Source: Lomentospora prolificans
Taxonomy: Eukaryota > Ascomycota > Sordariomycetes > Microascales > Microascaceae
Direction: 5' to 3'
Length of the DNA stretch: 64,000 nt
NCBI GenBank assembly: GCA_029532625.1
Contig: JARFXM010000003.1
Coordinates: forward strand, 1,178,001-1,242,000
The translations under genes were made by a program, and so were the position numbers. The notes beneath the pieces are model-generated. The model saw only the letters and a list, made by a program, of their open reading frames with translations, ran no database searches and was not told the origin of the DNA. Shown here one piece after another: positions 46,778 through 59,217 of the stretch. Numbering within the stretch: position 1 is the stretch's first letter; each line of letters opens with the position of its first letter.

Positions 46778-48720
46778 AACAGAAAATTCGATCAATTCCT
46801 ACTGGTGTCCAGCCAGCCCCGAATCGAGCCAGCGCCGGCACGTATCAATGGGGAAGTCCGTGTCACTCATGTAAGAGAATGTGCATCCGAACCCGCCAAG
46901 GCTGATCTGAGCCATGTTTTATGAATAGTGCGGAGCCGCATCGCATCGCGGAAGAGCAATGATGTGAAATCCTGGTTATGCTGAAGCGGCCACTCAAGAC
47001 CCTCAGGCCTAAAAATGGCGGCACCCATCCTTGAGGACTGGCCAGCCTTCGCGGGTGAACACGTTGGAATGCCTGGCTGTTCGCATACCAGCCTGAGGCA
47101 ACCACTGTTGTTAAAGCATCAAACCACACAGCGTCGAGACTTGCTGGTCCACAATTTAGCCAAACTATTGAGAGCAGCCAGAAATAGTGGTCCACGGATG
47201 AGCGAGCACTTGCTGGTCGAGAAACGAACTACACAGAATTGAAACCAGGTCGTCATGCACTGCACTACTGGACTAACACAAAATTTTCCCGCCCCGGTTT
47301 CGGCCTTTGGAAATACACTACGATTTGCCAAGACGTAGTTGGCCATGTGGACGTGGCCTGTAATATACGAAGTAGCTAAACCAGCCTAGCCCAAGGAGGC
47401 GGATATCGATAGGCGGGCCGAGAAGCATCTCAAGCGGCTAGCACCACATGGCATTAGGTTCCGGGAACAAGAGCTTGTTGTTGGCGAGTTCGCCCTCCCT
47501 CCTCGTCACCGCACCATACCAGACCATGGCCCGCCACCCTCCACGCCATCCCCACCAAAGCACCAAAGCGAGGCATGCGACGCCACGACTGCACCGGGCA
47601 AATCCCCGGACATCTACATTGGTGCTGGAGACGCGAGGCTAACTCACCCCTTTCCCGTCGCATTCAGTAACAAATTCATCCTAGATGGGGCAAGTTTAGA
47701 TTTCCGCAGACGCGCTTTCCCTTCGCTGTCCAGATATAGAAGGCGACATGCCAGCAGTGAAGGCGAACCACAGCAGCAACTTACCTATTCCAACAGACAC
47801 TGGTCTCTATCGCATCAAGGAACCTCCTCGTGTATTGTGGCCCCACTGTAGGTTTAAGATGCCGTGTTGCCTGGCGGAGCTGGCTCCTGGGGTCTAGGGT
47901 TGTGGTGCGAGCGGGAAAGGGCCGAACTGGTCCCTCCTCCCCTCCTCTACAGAAGAAACTTTCTTAGGAAGGAGTCGTCAATTTGATGGAGACTGCAGTC
48001 TCTACCCACGTCAATTAACTTCGACCGTTCTTGCACACTTCGATTTTCTCTTGTTCCTGCGTTGAGAAAGCGGTGCGAACTATTTCGAATGAATCGAATA
48101 AATTGTGCGTTTTCTCCATCTCCTTTCGGGAGCTCACCTGTTCACCCCGCTCCAGCCTTCCAACCCCTTCTTGGGAAATCCCCGCCTTCCCCCGCGCGGC
48201 CATACCAGAAAATCGACCCCCACCAAGACCACTGGATGAGAGAAGGCACGGCCGAGCACGCCTGGACTGCTCACCTTCTACTTGTAAACTGACGTTGGAC
48301 CATCATCACCCGATAAACAGCTCCTTGAACCCTCCATTTCATTCTACTCCGCCAGAATCTCCACCGCCTCCCGCCCCATCCCTTTAACTTGCCGGAAACA
48401 GAACAATTGGAAAGACGGAGGTGCCAAAGTGTTGCCTCGGATCTCTTTCTCTCTCTGTGCCAGGGCCACATCTCTCATCCTGTCATCACCATCTCACACC
48501 CGCACGTGGGTCTCTCGAGGCTTGTATGTGTCGATTTCGATATCTGTGTGCCACACGACCTTTCTGCTGCCCCGAATTGTACTCTCAAAAGGGTCCAAGG
48601 AGTGTCAGGCGAAGCTACAAACGTGGTCGAAACTGATTGCCCCCAGACTTCGTTCCACACCGTTCCCGCCACTGTTGGCCCACGCAACGAGAGTGCACGA
48701 GGCCTTTTATCCGCGCCACA

Positions 48721-50831
48721 ATGTTTGGCATAGCTCTTCCTACTCTTGGTAAGTCGGGTCTCTTTTTTTCTTACAGATACGATACATTCATTTTGTATGG
48801 CCCTTTCTTTCTCCCTGCTGCACTAGGTGGGCCTGTTTTGGCTCTACGAGTAATGGCATTGTGCGCGTAATTTCACCTTGCTAGCTCGCCACTCTGGCGA
48901 CCGCCCACCGCATCTTTGGGAACGCTTCCCGAGAACGCTCGACACCCTGGTTATCTCCGCGGTGCTCACTCCGTGGGCAGCCACAGGGTCATGCAATCCA
49001 AATGTTCTCCCGTACTGTTCTAATGCCTCGTGCTGTCAATACCTGGTCAAACTACGACGAAGCTATTGCTCCTCAAGCAAGTCGCTTCGCCACCCCCTTC
49101 GTTCTTTTAGGCTCGTTCCCTTATTCAGTTGCATGTATTTGGAGCAAACTAGCTACACATCGACTTTGGATGTGCGCCTCATAAGTGTCGATACTCACAC
49201 CGATACTCACATGACGCGACCTCCCCTGACAGCTTTCGTCTCATCTAATCGTCCCTCCGTCTCATCGCAGCGAGCCTCAGTTTTCGATGTCAATAGTCTA
49301 AGTGTTTGTTTTAGGAAGTGCTGCTCGCGCCAAGATCGACCGAAAGGATGTCCCGCCACCGACTCCGATAATCTTCCCTTCGCCTCATGTACCTAGCTCA
49401 TCCAGCACCGAGGCTGACTCGACCTCTTCCGGTCCCAAGGCCGGCCTCGTGAAAACCCTCCAGGCGATATGCCGTCCAGGAGATATTAATGGTGCTGCCT
49501 TTGATGCCTTTGGCGTGAAAACCTTCTATGACGCTAATCCTGCGGAAGTGGTTCCTGACCCTTCATATATTCCCGACTTTACGAACTGGGACAGTCTCAC
49601 TTTAGACGAAGCTAGAGAGAAGAACGCTTCTACTCGTCTACCTCTGAACAATGGGAATCTATCCCCTGGTTGCCAAACCTACGCTGAGCGTAAGGCAGAG
49701 CTATCAATACCAAATCAAGATGCCTTCCGTACTGTCCGACGCTTGCCCGCAATGAAGGGAAAACCCCAACCTAGGCTAGGAAACTCATACGAATTCTTCC
49801 GCTGCCTAGAGCTCTTCACTACCTTCTGGGATGACCCCACTGCCCCTCCACCAAAGACCACGTCTGAAGAACCCGCGCCTGATGCCACCCCCGCAGATGG
49901 TGCTGCATCTGCTTCCGATGATGATGGCTACTACCGTACCATGGTAGGCACCGCCATGCCAGCAGAGCACCGCCATTCGCTTCTATCAGCCTTCATCCGG
50001 CTAGTCGCTTATGATTTTGGCTGTAATGTCACGACACCTCGCATTGAGCCCCGTCTTCAACTTTGTACTCCTCCCTCTGCTGCTCGCCCTGGTCAGCAAG
50101 CTCGTAAGTCTTACGTGCCATCGGGTTGCATTTTCGTCTTCCGTACCCCTACGAAGCGCGAGCACGCTAGAGCGGGGATGGTTGAGGGTCCCATAGCTGC
50201 TGTTAGTGCAAGGGGTAGCTCGAGTCTCGATGTAGACCTTGAGAAGAACCAGGACCTGGCCAGGGAACTCCTCGCCGCCCTCGTCACTGCCCAGCACCGG
50301 GCCCGAGAAGGCAAGACGGAGCAGCGCTTCGGGGAAGGCCAGTGGTGGACCACCAAGAAGCGCTGGGGCGGCGGTTCTGGCGGCCCCATCGGCCGCGAAG
50401 TCGATAAAGATGAAGTCGTCGGCGACAAGGATGCCGCCTCTCCGCCAACTAAGAAACCTCGCAAGACTATGGCTATGTATGACAACTACCGCATGATCCG
50501 CCCTCCTTCACTTTCCTGGGATAAGAAGACGCGCTATGAGGCCATCGGCCGCCCAGTCGGTGTGACTGAATACGACGATATCTTTGTCATTAGTAGCCTG
50601 TTCCACCACCTATCCGTGTTGAGACTCCGGGTTCCTAGGAGGCTACTAGAGGTAATGGATGGTGCTGAAGAGTACGAGGCTAAGAGCTGGGGAGACCTCG
50701 TGCTCTGGAGAAGCAAGTGGTTCGACTTCTTCAAGACGGAGGAGCGTATCCAGGCTATGCAGCTCCTCTGGGCTGTCTTTGCATACCAGATGCGCAAGAC
50801 GGAAGGGGAGGATACTGCCATGGCAGGGTAG
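48721..50831 (+). CDS. Protein of unknown function with nuclear-localisation-like motif
   Basis: I do not recognise this family. The large exon 49315-50831 is clearly coding: over 500 codons, even composition, charged and aromatic blocks. It has no ATG near its 5' end, and a TTTTAG acceptor sits just before GAAGTGCTG. Upstream, an ATG at 48721 opens nine codons ending at a GTAAGT donor (48721-48748). The two join in phase (ALPTLG-SAARAKIDRK) through a 566-bp intron, giving 514 residues. The intron is long for this fungus and could hide a further small exon. Visible features are an acidic Ala/Pro/Asp linker (about 195-220), a basic KKPRKT motif at about 395-400 that looks like a nuclear signal, and a helical, Trp-rich C-terminus (SWGDLVLWRSKWFDFFKTEE). 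No transmembrane segment or signal peptide is seen. Confidence 0.75.
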
Positions 50832-51555
50832 AATGCGGTGACGAAGATAACCCAAACGGCGAGGAACGGAGTCAACCCCTAAAATAGATGCCTAGGCTAG
50901 TTCTTTCCTCCTTTTTAACTTTTCTTTTCTTTTGGCTTTTTCTTTTCTTCTTTCTTCCCCGCAGAAAAATAGGGATTGGAGGGCGACAGCTGGTTGCATT
51001 AGGTGACCGGGTTTCTAGTCCGGATGCAGTAATCGGGGACCAGGAAGGGAGTATTCGGCGACATATAAAATGGGGACGGTTATTGCTGCTAGCATTCCCT
51101 GAGCGAGGCCCTATGAGTACTGCCACACTGAACGCATCTTTGGTCTTCTATAGAAGAGAGCCTGGCTATTATCTATACAGGCTTGTACGAAGTAGAAAGG
51201 ACCTTGTACAAGGCCCGGTTCCCCACGATGTCACGTTCAGAATTTCTACTCCGTAACATACTTCCCTGGCATGGATCTAGGGCTATCCAGTCTGCTAGAG
51301 GTCCTACGATACGGCGACAAAGGAGAGGAGAGACTCGCTCCCATCTTCTTGAAATCGAGGGGGTTTAATTTCATTTACTGGCGCTCATCTACACAAATTT
51401 TCCCGTGCGCGCGTATCCTATGCATAAGCCAACCGGGCCATTCAAGGCACCTCCCAAAATCTGTTGTATTGCCTAATGTAAACGTCAAATCGTCCCTTCT
51501 CTTCAAGCCTTTCAAAGCCTGCCTCATCCTTTCGCGCTCACTTGAGGCATTTGAT
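50832..51555. other. Convergent 3' region
   Basis: 724 bp between two convergent genes, the unknown gene (plus) and the metacaspase (minus). It starts with a T/C-rich stretch. No coding sequence is supported. Confidence 0.6.
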
Positions 51556-53453
51556 TTACATAACAAACCTCAAGTCGGTATCTGTCATCGGTAACCAAAC
51601 ACAGAGTCAGAAAATTGACCTTTGGAACGCTTCCGAGATCTAATTCGAAGAAGTAGAAAAGGAGAACCGGAAAAATGACGACGGAGATGGGGTGGGGGGT
51701 TTGGGTGGAGCATTGGCGGGGGAGTGTGAAGGCGACGCACCAAGAGGATGGCTGCACGAGAGCTGAGGACGCTGTGTGTAGCGCGTAGAAAGCTCGTCAC
51801 GGATGCTATTGAGGAGTTGGACGTAGCTCTGCTGGGGGTTCTTCTTGAGGGCTGACATGAAGGCCCAGGACATGGCACCGGTATTTTCGTCAGCACTAGT
51901 CAAACGCATTAGCAAAATCGTCTCTAATATATTGGATGGATAGACAATGACGGTAAGTGAGGGAAGTACGAACGAGGTCTGGTTGTCCTTGCTTCCAGAA
52001 AACATCACCACGTCGGCCGGCGACGTCTTCGTGATCAATGACCTTTCATGGGCGTCCTGACCCGTGGCCGCCCTCTTGAACGCTGAGGCGATGCCGCTCG
52101 CAGCGCCGCTGAGGCTACCGTCTTGGTTATAGGAAGATACTACATTAAGCAAGCCCTGGCCAGCTTCCCTAGCGAGATTTGGGGCCTTCATGATTCCCTG
52201 TGTCGAGTAAATGTACGGTAGATCGAGGGCGGTACCGGAGTGGCACGAGTCGAAGATAGCTGTAAGTCTAACTCCGGCCTGGAGCGGTTGGACCATGATT
52301 CGGTGCATCTCATCGTCGGTAATGTGGCCAGTTTGTCTGAAATCAACGGGGTAGATCACTTCATCGTATCCGTCGACTTCGTCTCCATCGAGATCCTTCG
52401 TTTGACCTCCGTGCCCTACTCGTATGTTAATCTTTCTGCAGGAAGGCGTGCACCAACACGGTATGCTAGGATCTGATGTGCGTATGAAGCAAGGTCGCTG
52501 GCTGTTCAACATACCCGAATAGTGGAAAAAGAGCGCATCATTCGGCTTCGCGTCCTTGACTAGCCAATGCATCGCCCTGAGGATATTCTGCTTCGTCGGC
52601 TGGCTCATGGGATTCTGCTGATCATCCGTGAGAATGACCATATCTTCCCTCTTATAACCGAAATGCGTCACAAGATATGCAGACATGTTGCGCACGTCGT
52701 TTATACATCCCCTCAACTGGCCACGTTGGCCAAAGTAGTTAATACCGATAAGCAGGGCCTTGCGTATGCCAGTACAACTTGAGTACTGGAAATGGTAGGA
52801 AGGAGGCGCTCCATTGCCAAACTGTTGAGCCCCCGCGGGCGGCAGGGGCGCACCGCTTTGGGTGCCGGCCTGCAAACTGGGCGACTGCACAATCCGGGGG
52901 TCCTGCTGTTGTTGTGGAGGCAAAGCTATCGAAAGTGGTTTCGTTATTAATAATCGTCGTCATCACTGAGCAAGAGACTTACGCGTTGGGCTTCCCTGGC
53001 TTGGGTGCGGTGAAGGGTTGATGTACGGCCCTGGATACGGCTGAGGTGCCATAGTGGACTATTGACGGAATGTTAGTACTTTACTTGGGCCTCAGGAATG
53101 GAGGCTGGTATGTCAACATCAAAATTAACCACGTACCGGAGGACCATATCCATAAGGGGGCGGTTGTTGTGGTTGATAGTCATAGGGGGTTTGGGGGGCG
53201 TACTGAGGCGGTATCGGTTGGGGGAAGGCGGCATAGGGAGGCCGTTGTGGGTGAGGAGCTTGTGTATGCGGGCTGGAGATGACAATATTAGTACACAATA
53301 TCGAGACATATCTTCCAGTCAACATAGCATCCGCTACATAACAGACGCGCCATGGAAGCGACCCTGACATGAACCTTCCACTTACGGGTAATAACCGCCT
53401 GGGGGAGGCTGCGGCGGACCATAGCCTCCGCCATAGCCTGAGAACCCCGACAT
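51556..53453 (-). CDS. MCA1: Type I metacaspase
   Basis: A caspase-fold cysteine protease that cleaves after Arg/Lys and acts in stress, ageing and aggregate clearance. Seven minus-strand exons by my reading: 53453-53386, 53272-53137, 53058-52983, 52925-52515, 52415-51974, 51895-51741 and 51581-51556, giving 437 residues. The first three exons encode a P/Q/Y/G-rich prodomain (GYGGGYGPPQPPP, YDYQPQQPPPYGYGPP). The catalytic core begins at RKALLIGINYFG. The catalytic His232 lies in HYSGHGGQTKDLDGDE and Cys288 in FDSCHSG, both intact. The metal-binding acidic loop DLDGDE is present. The exon 4/5 junction falls inside the catalytic motif, between YSG and HGG. The exon 5/6 join gives DNQTS-ADENTGAMSWAF. 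The last exon is only 26 nt and encodes DTDLRFVM, matching the family's usual C-terminal ending; without it the frame would run on into a proline-rich intron. Confidence 0.93.
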
Positions 53454-56400
53454 GATGGTAGCCGGGGATGGGCGTCGTCACGAAACTATGGGATGGAAGG
53501 GAAGGGACAGCTTGACAAACTGCTAAGTTTATCCGACAAGTAAATGGAAACGGGCGCCGATCAAAGAGGATATGGGCTGGTTTTACTGTTTTGGGGCCAG
53601 ATGGAGCTCTTGCTCAGTCTATAAACGGGACGGCTAAGGACGAGTGGGAATTGAGTCGAGGCTCCGAGTCTTGACTGAGCGCCGTGTGCAGTGAGTGATC
53701 CGATACCCGTAGTCGAGGCTTCTGCAGAGGCGTGCCGGATAATGGATTTTCCCGAAGCCTTTCTGTTCGGCTGGGTGAGCGGATATTACAATGAAACGCC
53801 TCCTATGGCGGGATAAGCAATATCAAAAGAGGGAGATGGATTCGGGTATGGCGAGCAGAGACAAGCGGCAGGGCAAAGGTGATGATGGATGAAGAGTTCC
53901 TAGCTCGGGCCTAGTCTAAAAAGCTTCAATGTCGACTGAGGATAATGATAGATGGAGCGGATCAGATCGTCGGGATAATTCTGAAAGGCGGCCGGCACAC
54001 GGGAGAGAGCATGACCCTTCACTAGGAATCTAAGTCCAATGAGGAAATGTTGCCGTTAAGGCTCGACAGTTAGCGGAGGGAGCCCAAAAAAGGGGGGAGA
54101 ATTGGGGTAAGGAAGGAAGCCCAATATAGGATTAACCGTTATCAAGGAGGAGGAAGGCAGAGGGAGTGAGGTTGAGGAAGGAGCGTGGTCCTGGACGAGC
54201 TTAAGTTGGGTGCTGCTTCCCTTGTACTACTCGCTACATGGGTGGACGTCCACAGGTGAGGGGCGAGTGGGGAGGGAGCAGCCTGTACCAGTGGAGGGGA
54301 GGGGTACAAAAACTGATACATCTGAACTATTGGAAGGGACGGCTTCTAATCTTTTCCATAGGTTCGATAAACCAAACCCTGAAGGCCTGGTCCAGTTGAG
54401 GTGCAGGTCGCTGGCCGTTGCACTCGCCATTACCAAGGTACAGCCAGCTGAACACCCCCCTCATCCCTTCGCGTTCCCTTCTTCCTTCGCTTTCCCATTC
54501 TCCTCTCAGTGCTGGCTCGTGCAGCTTGGTGCCGACTCGTCAACCACCACCTTTGGTGTGCCCCTAATCAAAGTCGCAAACGCCTGGTCTTTGTACACTA
54601 GCGTGCAATATTTCCTCCTACTGGGGTTTAAGCTGGGTTCGGGGTAATAGCTACTACTAGTGAGAAGGGTTCGCGTGCTCGACACAGGCCCGGGAGGAGA
54701 TATTGGGGATGGGGCCTGGCACATTCCGGCTTCGCGTCTCGCGTCGCTTTCGTATGTCGCACAGGATACACCAGGCTTACGGAATTTCCGTGCTTCAGAG
54801 GCTCCAAGCCAGATGGAAGTCGGTGAGCTGGGTGTGATGAGTACCCACGAGGCCAAGATCAACACGTTGGTGCTAGATGGTGCGGCGGCGCACAATGCGG
54901 CAACGTCAATGCCAGGCGCAAAGTAAAGTCGTTCGCTGGGATTTGCCGCTGAACGAATGAAGCCCCCGCCAACCCGAGCGAGACGACCGGTTGCCCGGAA
55001 TCGATGCGTGCATGCGTATGATGCAGGTTATACCGTTTGTCCTAGAGCCAGACCTACCTTATAACAGCTTGATGCACGACTGGGGTTCTGGAACGGTAGG
55101 CGGTGACTAACAGGAACGCAATCAAGGCACCTCGTATCGTCACCGGCCATCAAAGTATCAGTTGTATCAGTTCATTGTCTATCTTACTATTACTCCAGCG
55201 CTCATGTTTCGGGACGAAGCTGAGGCAGCTAACATCCTTTTCTCACCTTATTTTCCAAGCTAACAAGTCTGATTCTGGTGGGAGATATACATGAAGGATG
55301 ACGCAAGGGCTTTGCAAATTTTTTTTCTTTGACAGTTGGTGGTAGGGGTCGCTGGCGGCCAATTGAACCCTAATCAGGGTCCTCTGTGCTCTGTGGGCTG
55401 ACCCGGGACAGAGGGGGGGGGGTCGGAAAATTAGCTTGGGTTCAGCGCGACACCTACGATACCTACGATACCTAATAGTAGCACAGAGAACGCGCATGTC
55501 AGCCCTGGTAAAACGCGATCAAGGTAAAAAAGGCTTTAGCCGTATCAAGGTCTTCTCGGGTTCAGCTCAGACAGCTGGGTTCGTGATCCTCGAGTCCGTC
55601 ATCACTCAGCACGCCGGAGTGGAAGCTGCGCGACCTCGATATCTATGAGAGTAAATCCTGGCGCTGGTCTAATAATGTACATTGATCAACGTTCGGAATG
55701 GAGGGAGAAGATGTTAGGGCAAGGTTGGTTCGTTGGTTCTCTACGACCCAGCACACCGTATGAACCATTGACAATATGCTGGGTCCGCAAGAGCAACATC
55801 ATTGTAGCGCTCGAGCGAGGGAACATGAACATGGTGCGATGGAACCGACAGAACCGACAGATAGAAACGTTCCGCTCGCACCCACCGGGGGATAATCGTA
55901 CAGAGACCCAGGGTCAATAAGTGCCAACACAACGACAATCATCCCCGATGTGGCTCGGCAGATCGACAATCTTGTCTCGTCCTGGGCAATTCATCTTCAC
56001 CACAGAAGTGACTTTCTTGACTTGAAATTGAGGGCATGCTCGCGGCCTTCTAGGGCGATGTCTGACGAGATTGAACATATGCAGAGAGTCTACGATATCA
56101 GTTCGCAACACTCAGCCAAGGGGGAATCTATCACCTGTCATTGCGTGTAATGAAGAACACGGATTTGAATAGCCAGCTGGCCAATCTTAGCACAGGACCC
56201 CAGGTCCAGGTCCATCATCCGAAACCAAGACCCGGACTGCTGGGGCCCAATACCAGCCGGCAGTGTGTAGATCGTGCATTAGAGTGAGAACAGAGGCCAT
56301 GCTGGGGGCGGCGCGTTCTGTTTACTTTAGATCAGGGGGTGTGTATAGACGAAGACATCGATAGCAAGCCCAGCTGAAAAATTGTCAAGGAGATGGGCAA

Positions 56401-59217
56401 AAAGAGAAATTTTAGTCGAAGCTGGAAAGTACCCCTAGTTCAAGTCACCTCCTACGTCTTATTATTCGCTGGAGGGACGACGAGCTTCTCTGGCTGTTGC
56501 CAATAGCGCCGACAATTACTTCGTACGCTGCAACTCCACTGTAACGGGGATTTTCGATAGCCTGGCTCAGATTGGATGGATGGTTTGAGCGCACCCACCC
56601 GATCAATGGAGGGTCAACGGTGCATCGTCTCGTTAGGCTTAGGCGCAAGATGTAACGCCACTAAAAGACGAGAAAACCTCTTTGACTAGGACACAGGCTC
56701 CTCGGTGATGCTCCGAAGCACGCTGGGTTTACCTGGTGCCCATGATTTGGACTTCGACGAGGAGGACTCCGCGACTCCTCGGCGACACGTTCGTCTACTT
56801 GCTGGCTATTCATTTTGCAACCTTTGCGCATCATAAAAATTGGGTAGCAATAGGACTATTATCTCCAACAAACAATCTTTCTGCTTCCATGATGTGTGGG
56901 CCATCAACTGGTAACATCAGCCCAGTCGAGACAGGGGGAGAGCAACCGCGGGACGGGTCAGGGATGGAGGGTTGAAGGTTTGCACGCATCGGGACGATCT
57001 TAGTCCAGAAAAGGCCCAAGTTCACGGCAAAGCCGATGGACAGACAGTGGCGGGCGGTGGCGCACCTGAGCCTACCCTATTTGTCGAATGATGGAGGACT
57101 CCCTGCAACACCACGCACTACGGCCAGTCAGGGTTGGCAGCCAAAGTTGGATCTCTCCCATCGAAGAGGAGTGTGCGATCCGCTCACCCCCCCATCGTGG
57201 CTTTCATGTCAATCAACACCCTCATGTGGTCCGACGCCAGTTCTCCCTTCCTGCTTAGCCGGGGCTAAAGCTTCCTGAAGGCGGCCGAAGTGGCCTAGAC
57301 CCTCCCTCTAGCGTATTATGGGACACCAGAGACGCTAACAGCTCTTTGTCCCGAGCATCGCGGTTCATCGTATTATGCCGAATTATCTCGGCCGATTCCT
57401 GTCTGTCTCTCCATGATCCTCACCCCGGCTCCTGTAAAGATCTTCAAAATATCCTCGGTTTCTGACTTACTTCAGCGCTTGAGACCAGACATCCGCCCTT
57501 GCAGATTAGGTAGGTCAACCGACTTCAGCTGAGCCTGCACGCAGTTATGTACGTGGACCTTGCCAAGCTACGAGCCTTGACCCCTACAAGGTGAAGTGGT
57601 ACAATGAACCGCGCAAAACGAGGTGGGCCGCTTTGAACGATGGCGACGGTCATACAGAACAGGTTCCTGTACCTTGCCGATCCATGGGACGGGCATGTGC
57701 TTTGAAGTGACTTGACGCCTTGCTTAGAGCAGGCGGCGCCTGATTAGCGTTTTCCGTGACCAGATTCTATAACTGGTAGGTGAGGCCTCTCCCCCCCTCC
57801 TCCGCGGCAAACCCCGAGGAGAACGAGGCTGTCCACAACCGTGGAGCCGGAATGTTCCAGTTGAGCTCGAGCCTTTAGTTGCTCCTATCACAGCCTAGCT
57901 TGGATGCGTGAAAGCATGTCCCCAGTGTCCATTCTGCATCGTGATTCCGTTCTTTCGGATCGGCGGGTGGTTGTCGAGACTTTCCAGCTCCTGAGGTGAG
58001 GATCGGAGGCAGGGATTAAGCGTCCCATAGTTCTGGATCATATTCCAACCCCGTCAAGCCACACCCCTCTACGATTGGAGAAAGGATCTTCTCATGGGTC
58101 CGCTGCCAGCTTCGTCATGCCAAGTTTCCAGGTGTGATATCCCGGCTGGCCAGAAGATTGCATATACGGGGATTTCCTTAGCCAGTGACATATTACCGTA
58201 TTAAGGTTCTCAATGCTTGAGTTTGTAAACAAATCATAGCTTAGGTAGTGTTGCATACCAGCATCACCTCTCTAGCTTCGCTTCCACCCGACTGCATCTC
58301 AACTCCCGACCCTATCTGTTCTCGCACGCGAGACCAATCTTGAGACTTGCCAGAGATGAGTCTCATTTTCTACAAGCATGTCCATTTTTTACCTTGCGCC
58401 TATGGCTTACACCATATTTCGCCAAACTCGCTCCTCTGCCCAGACATGCTCATCTCCCGACCAGATCGCGCAGCGAGTGGCAATAGGACATTGTGATCGC
58501 CATACCTCGCCCCCCATGCGGTCAGGCAGGCGTTTCCAGCGGGCCAGGAGGGAGAGAGAGAGAGAGAGGGAAAATAAAGCAAGGAGAAAAAGTCTCCGGC
58601 GTGAAGAGATCACGGAGCAAGCACCCTATAGGGCCGGAGGGACAGTGGTGAGTTGGGCGGGATGCAAGCCTCGTTCGTCATTCGCCGGCGGACGGGCTTG
58701 GCGCCGTGGTGAAGCGTTGCTTTTCGGGGAGCGAGTAAATGATAGGGAAAGGGGATGGAGGCCAAGGACGAGACGGCCTTTTTCCCACTCGTATTCCTAA
58801 CAATCTACGAGGAATCGTGTAATCGAGAAATGTTCTGCTCCGTGGGAAAAGCGACCTCATAAACTCATCCATTGAGAAGTAAAAGAAGAGAGGGTAAAAA
58901 AGAAAAATAATAAAAATAAAATAAAAAAATGAATCAAAAGCCTTGGCGTCTCATAACCGACCAACTCCGTAGCCCAAAACAGACGTGCCTCGGGGAGGTA
59001 GCGAGAAAAGGAGAAAGGGAATAGAAGAAACTCCAATCTGTGCAAAAAGATAACTGAAAAAACACCATGCTCTAGCTCCTTCTCCCATGCCAGTTGTTCT
59101 CCCAGTCCCATTGTGCCAGTTGCCAGTAATGTTTTTTTTGCGTGCAAATATGCATAGAATACAAACAAACCAACTCCCCATCAACCACATCATTCTACGT
59201 CGCCCGGGCGAGGAAAC
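53454..59217. other. Long intergenic stretch, no supported gene
   Basis: 5.8 kb between the metacaspase start and the Mto1-like gene's 3' end. The metacaspase promoter lies at the left end. It includes short tandem repeats (a CTACGATAC unit repeated near 55450-55470), a G-rich run at about 55411-55421 and an AAAAT-like A/T-rich tract at 58903-58929. The open frames are up to about 145 codons and lack motifs. Confidence 0.55.

Larger units (their letters stand above)
44480..48720. other. Divergent intergenic stretch, no supported gene
   Basis: 4.2 kb between the starts of two divergent genes, so both promoters and 5' UTRs are here. The left part is purine-rich on the plus strand. An A30 run lies at 46746-46775. 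The last 600 bp before 48721 are C/T-rich, like a fungal 5' leader. The open frames are short, and several overlap these low-complexity tracts. Confidence 0.55.
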
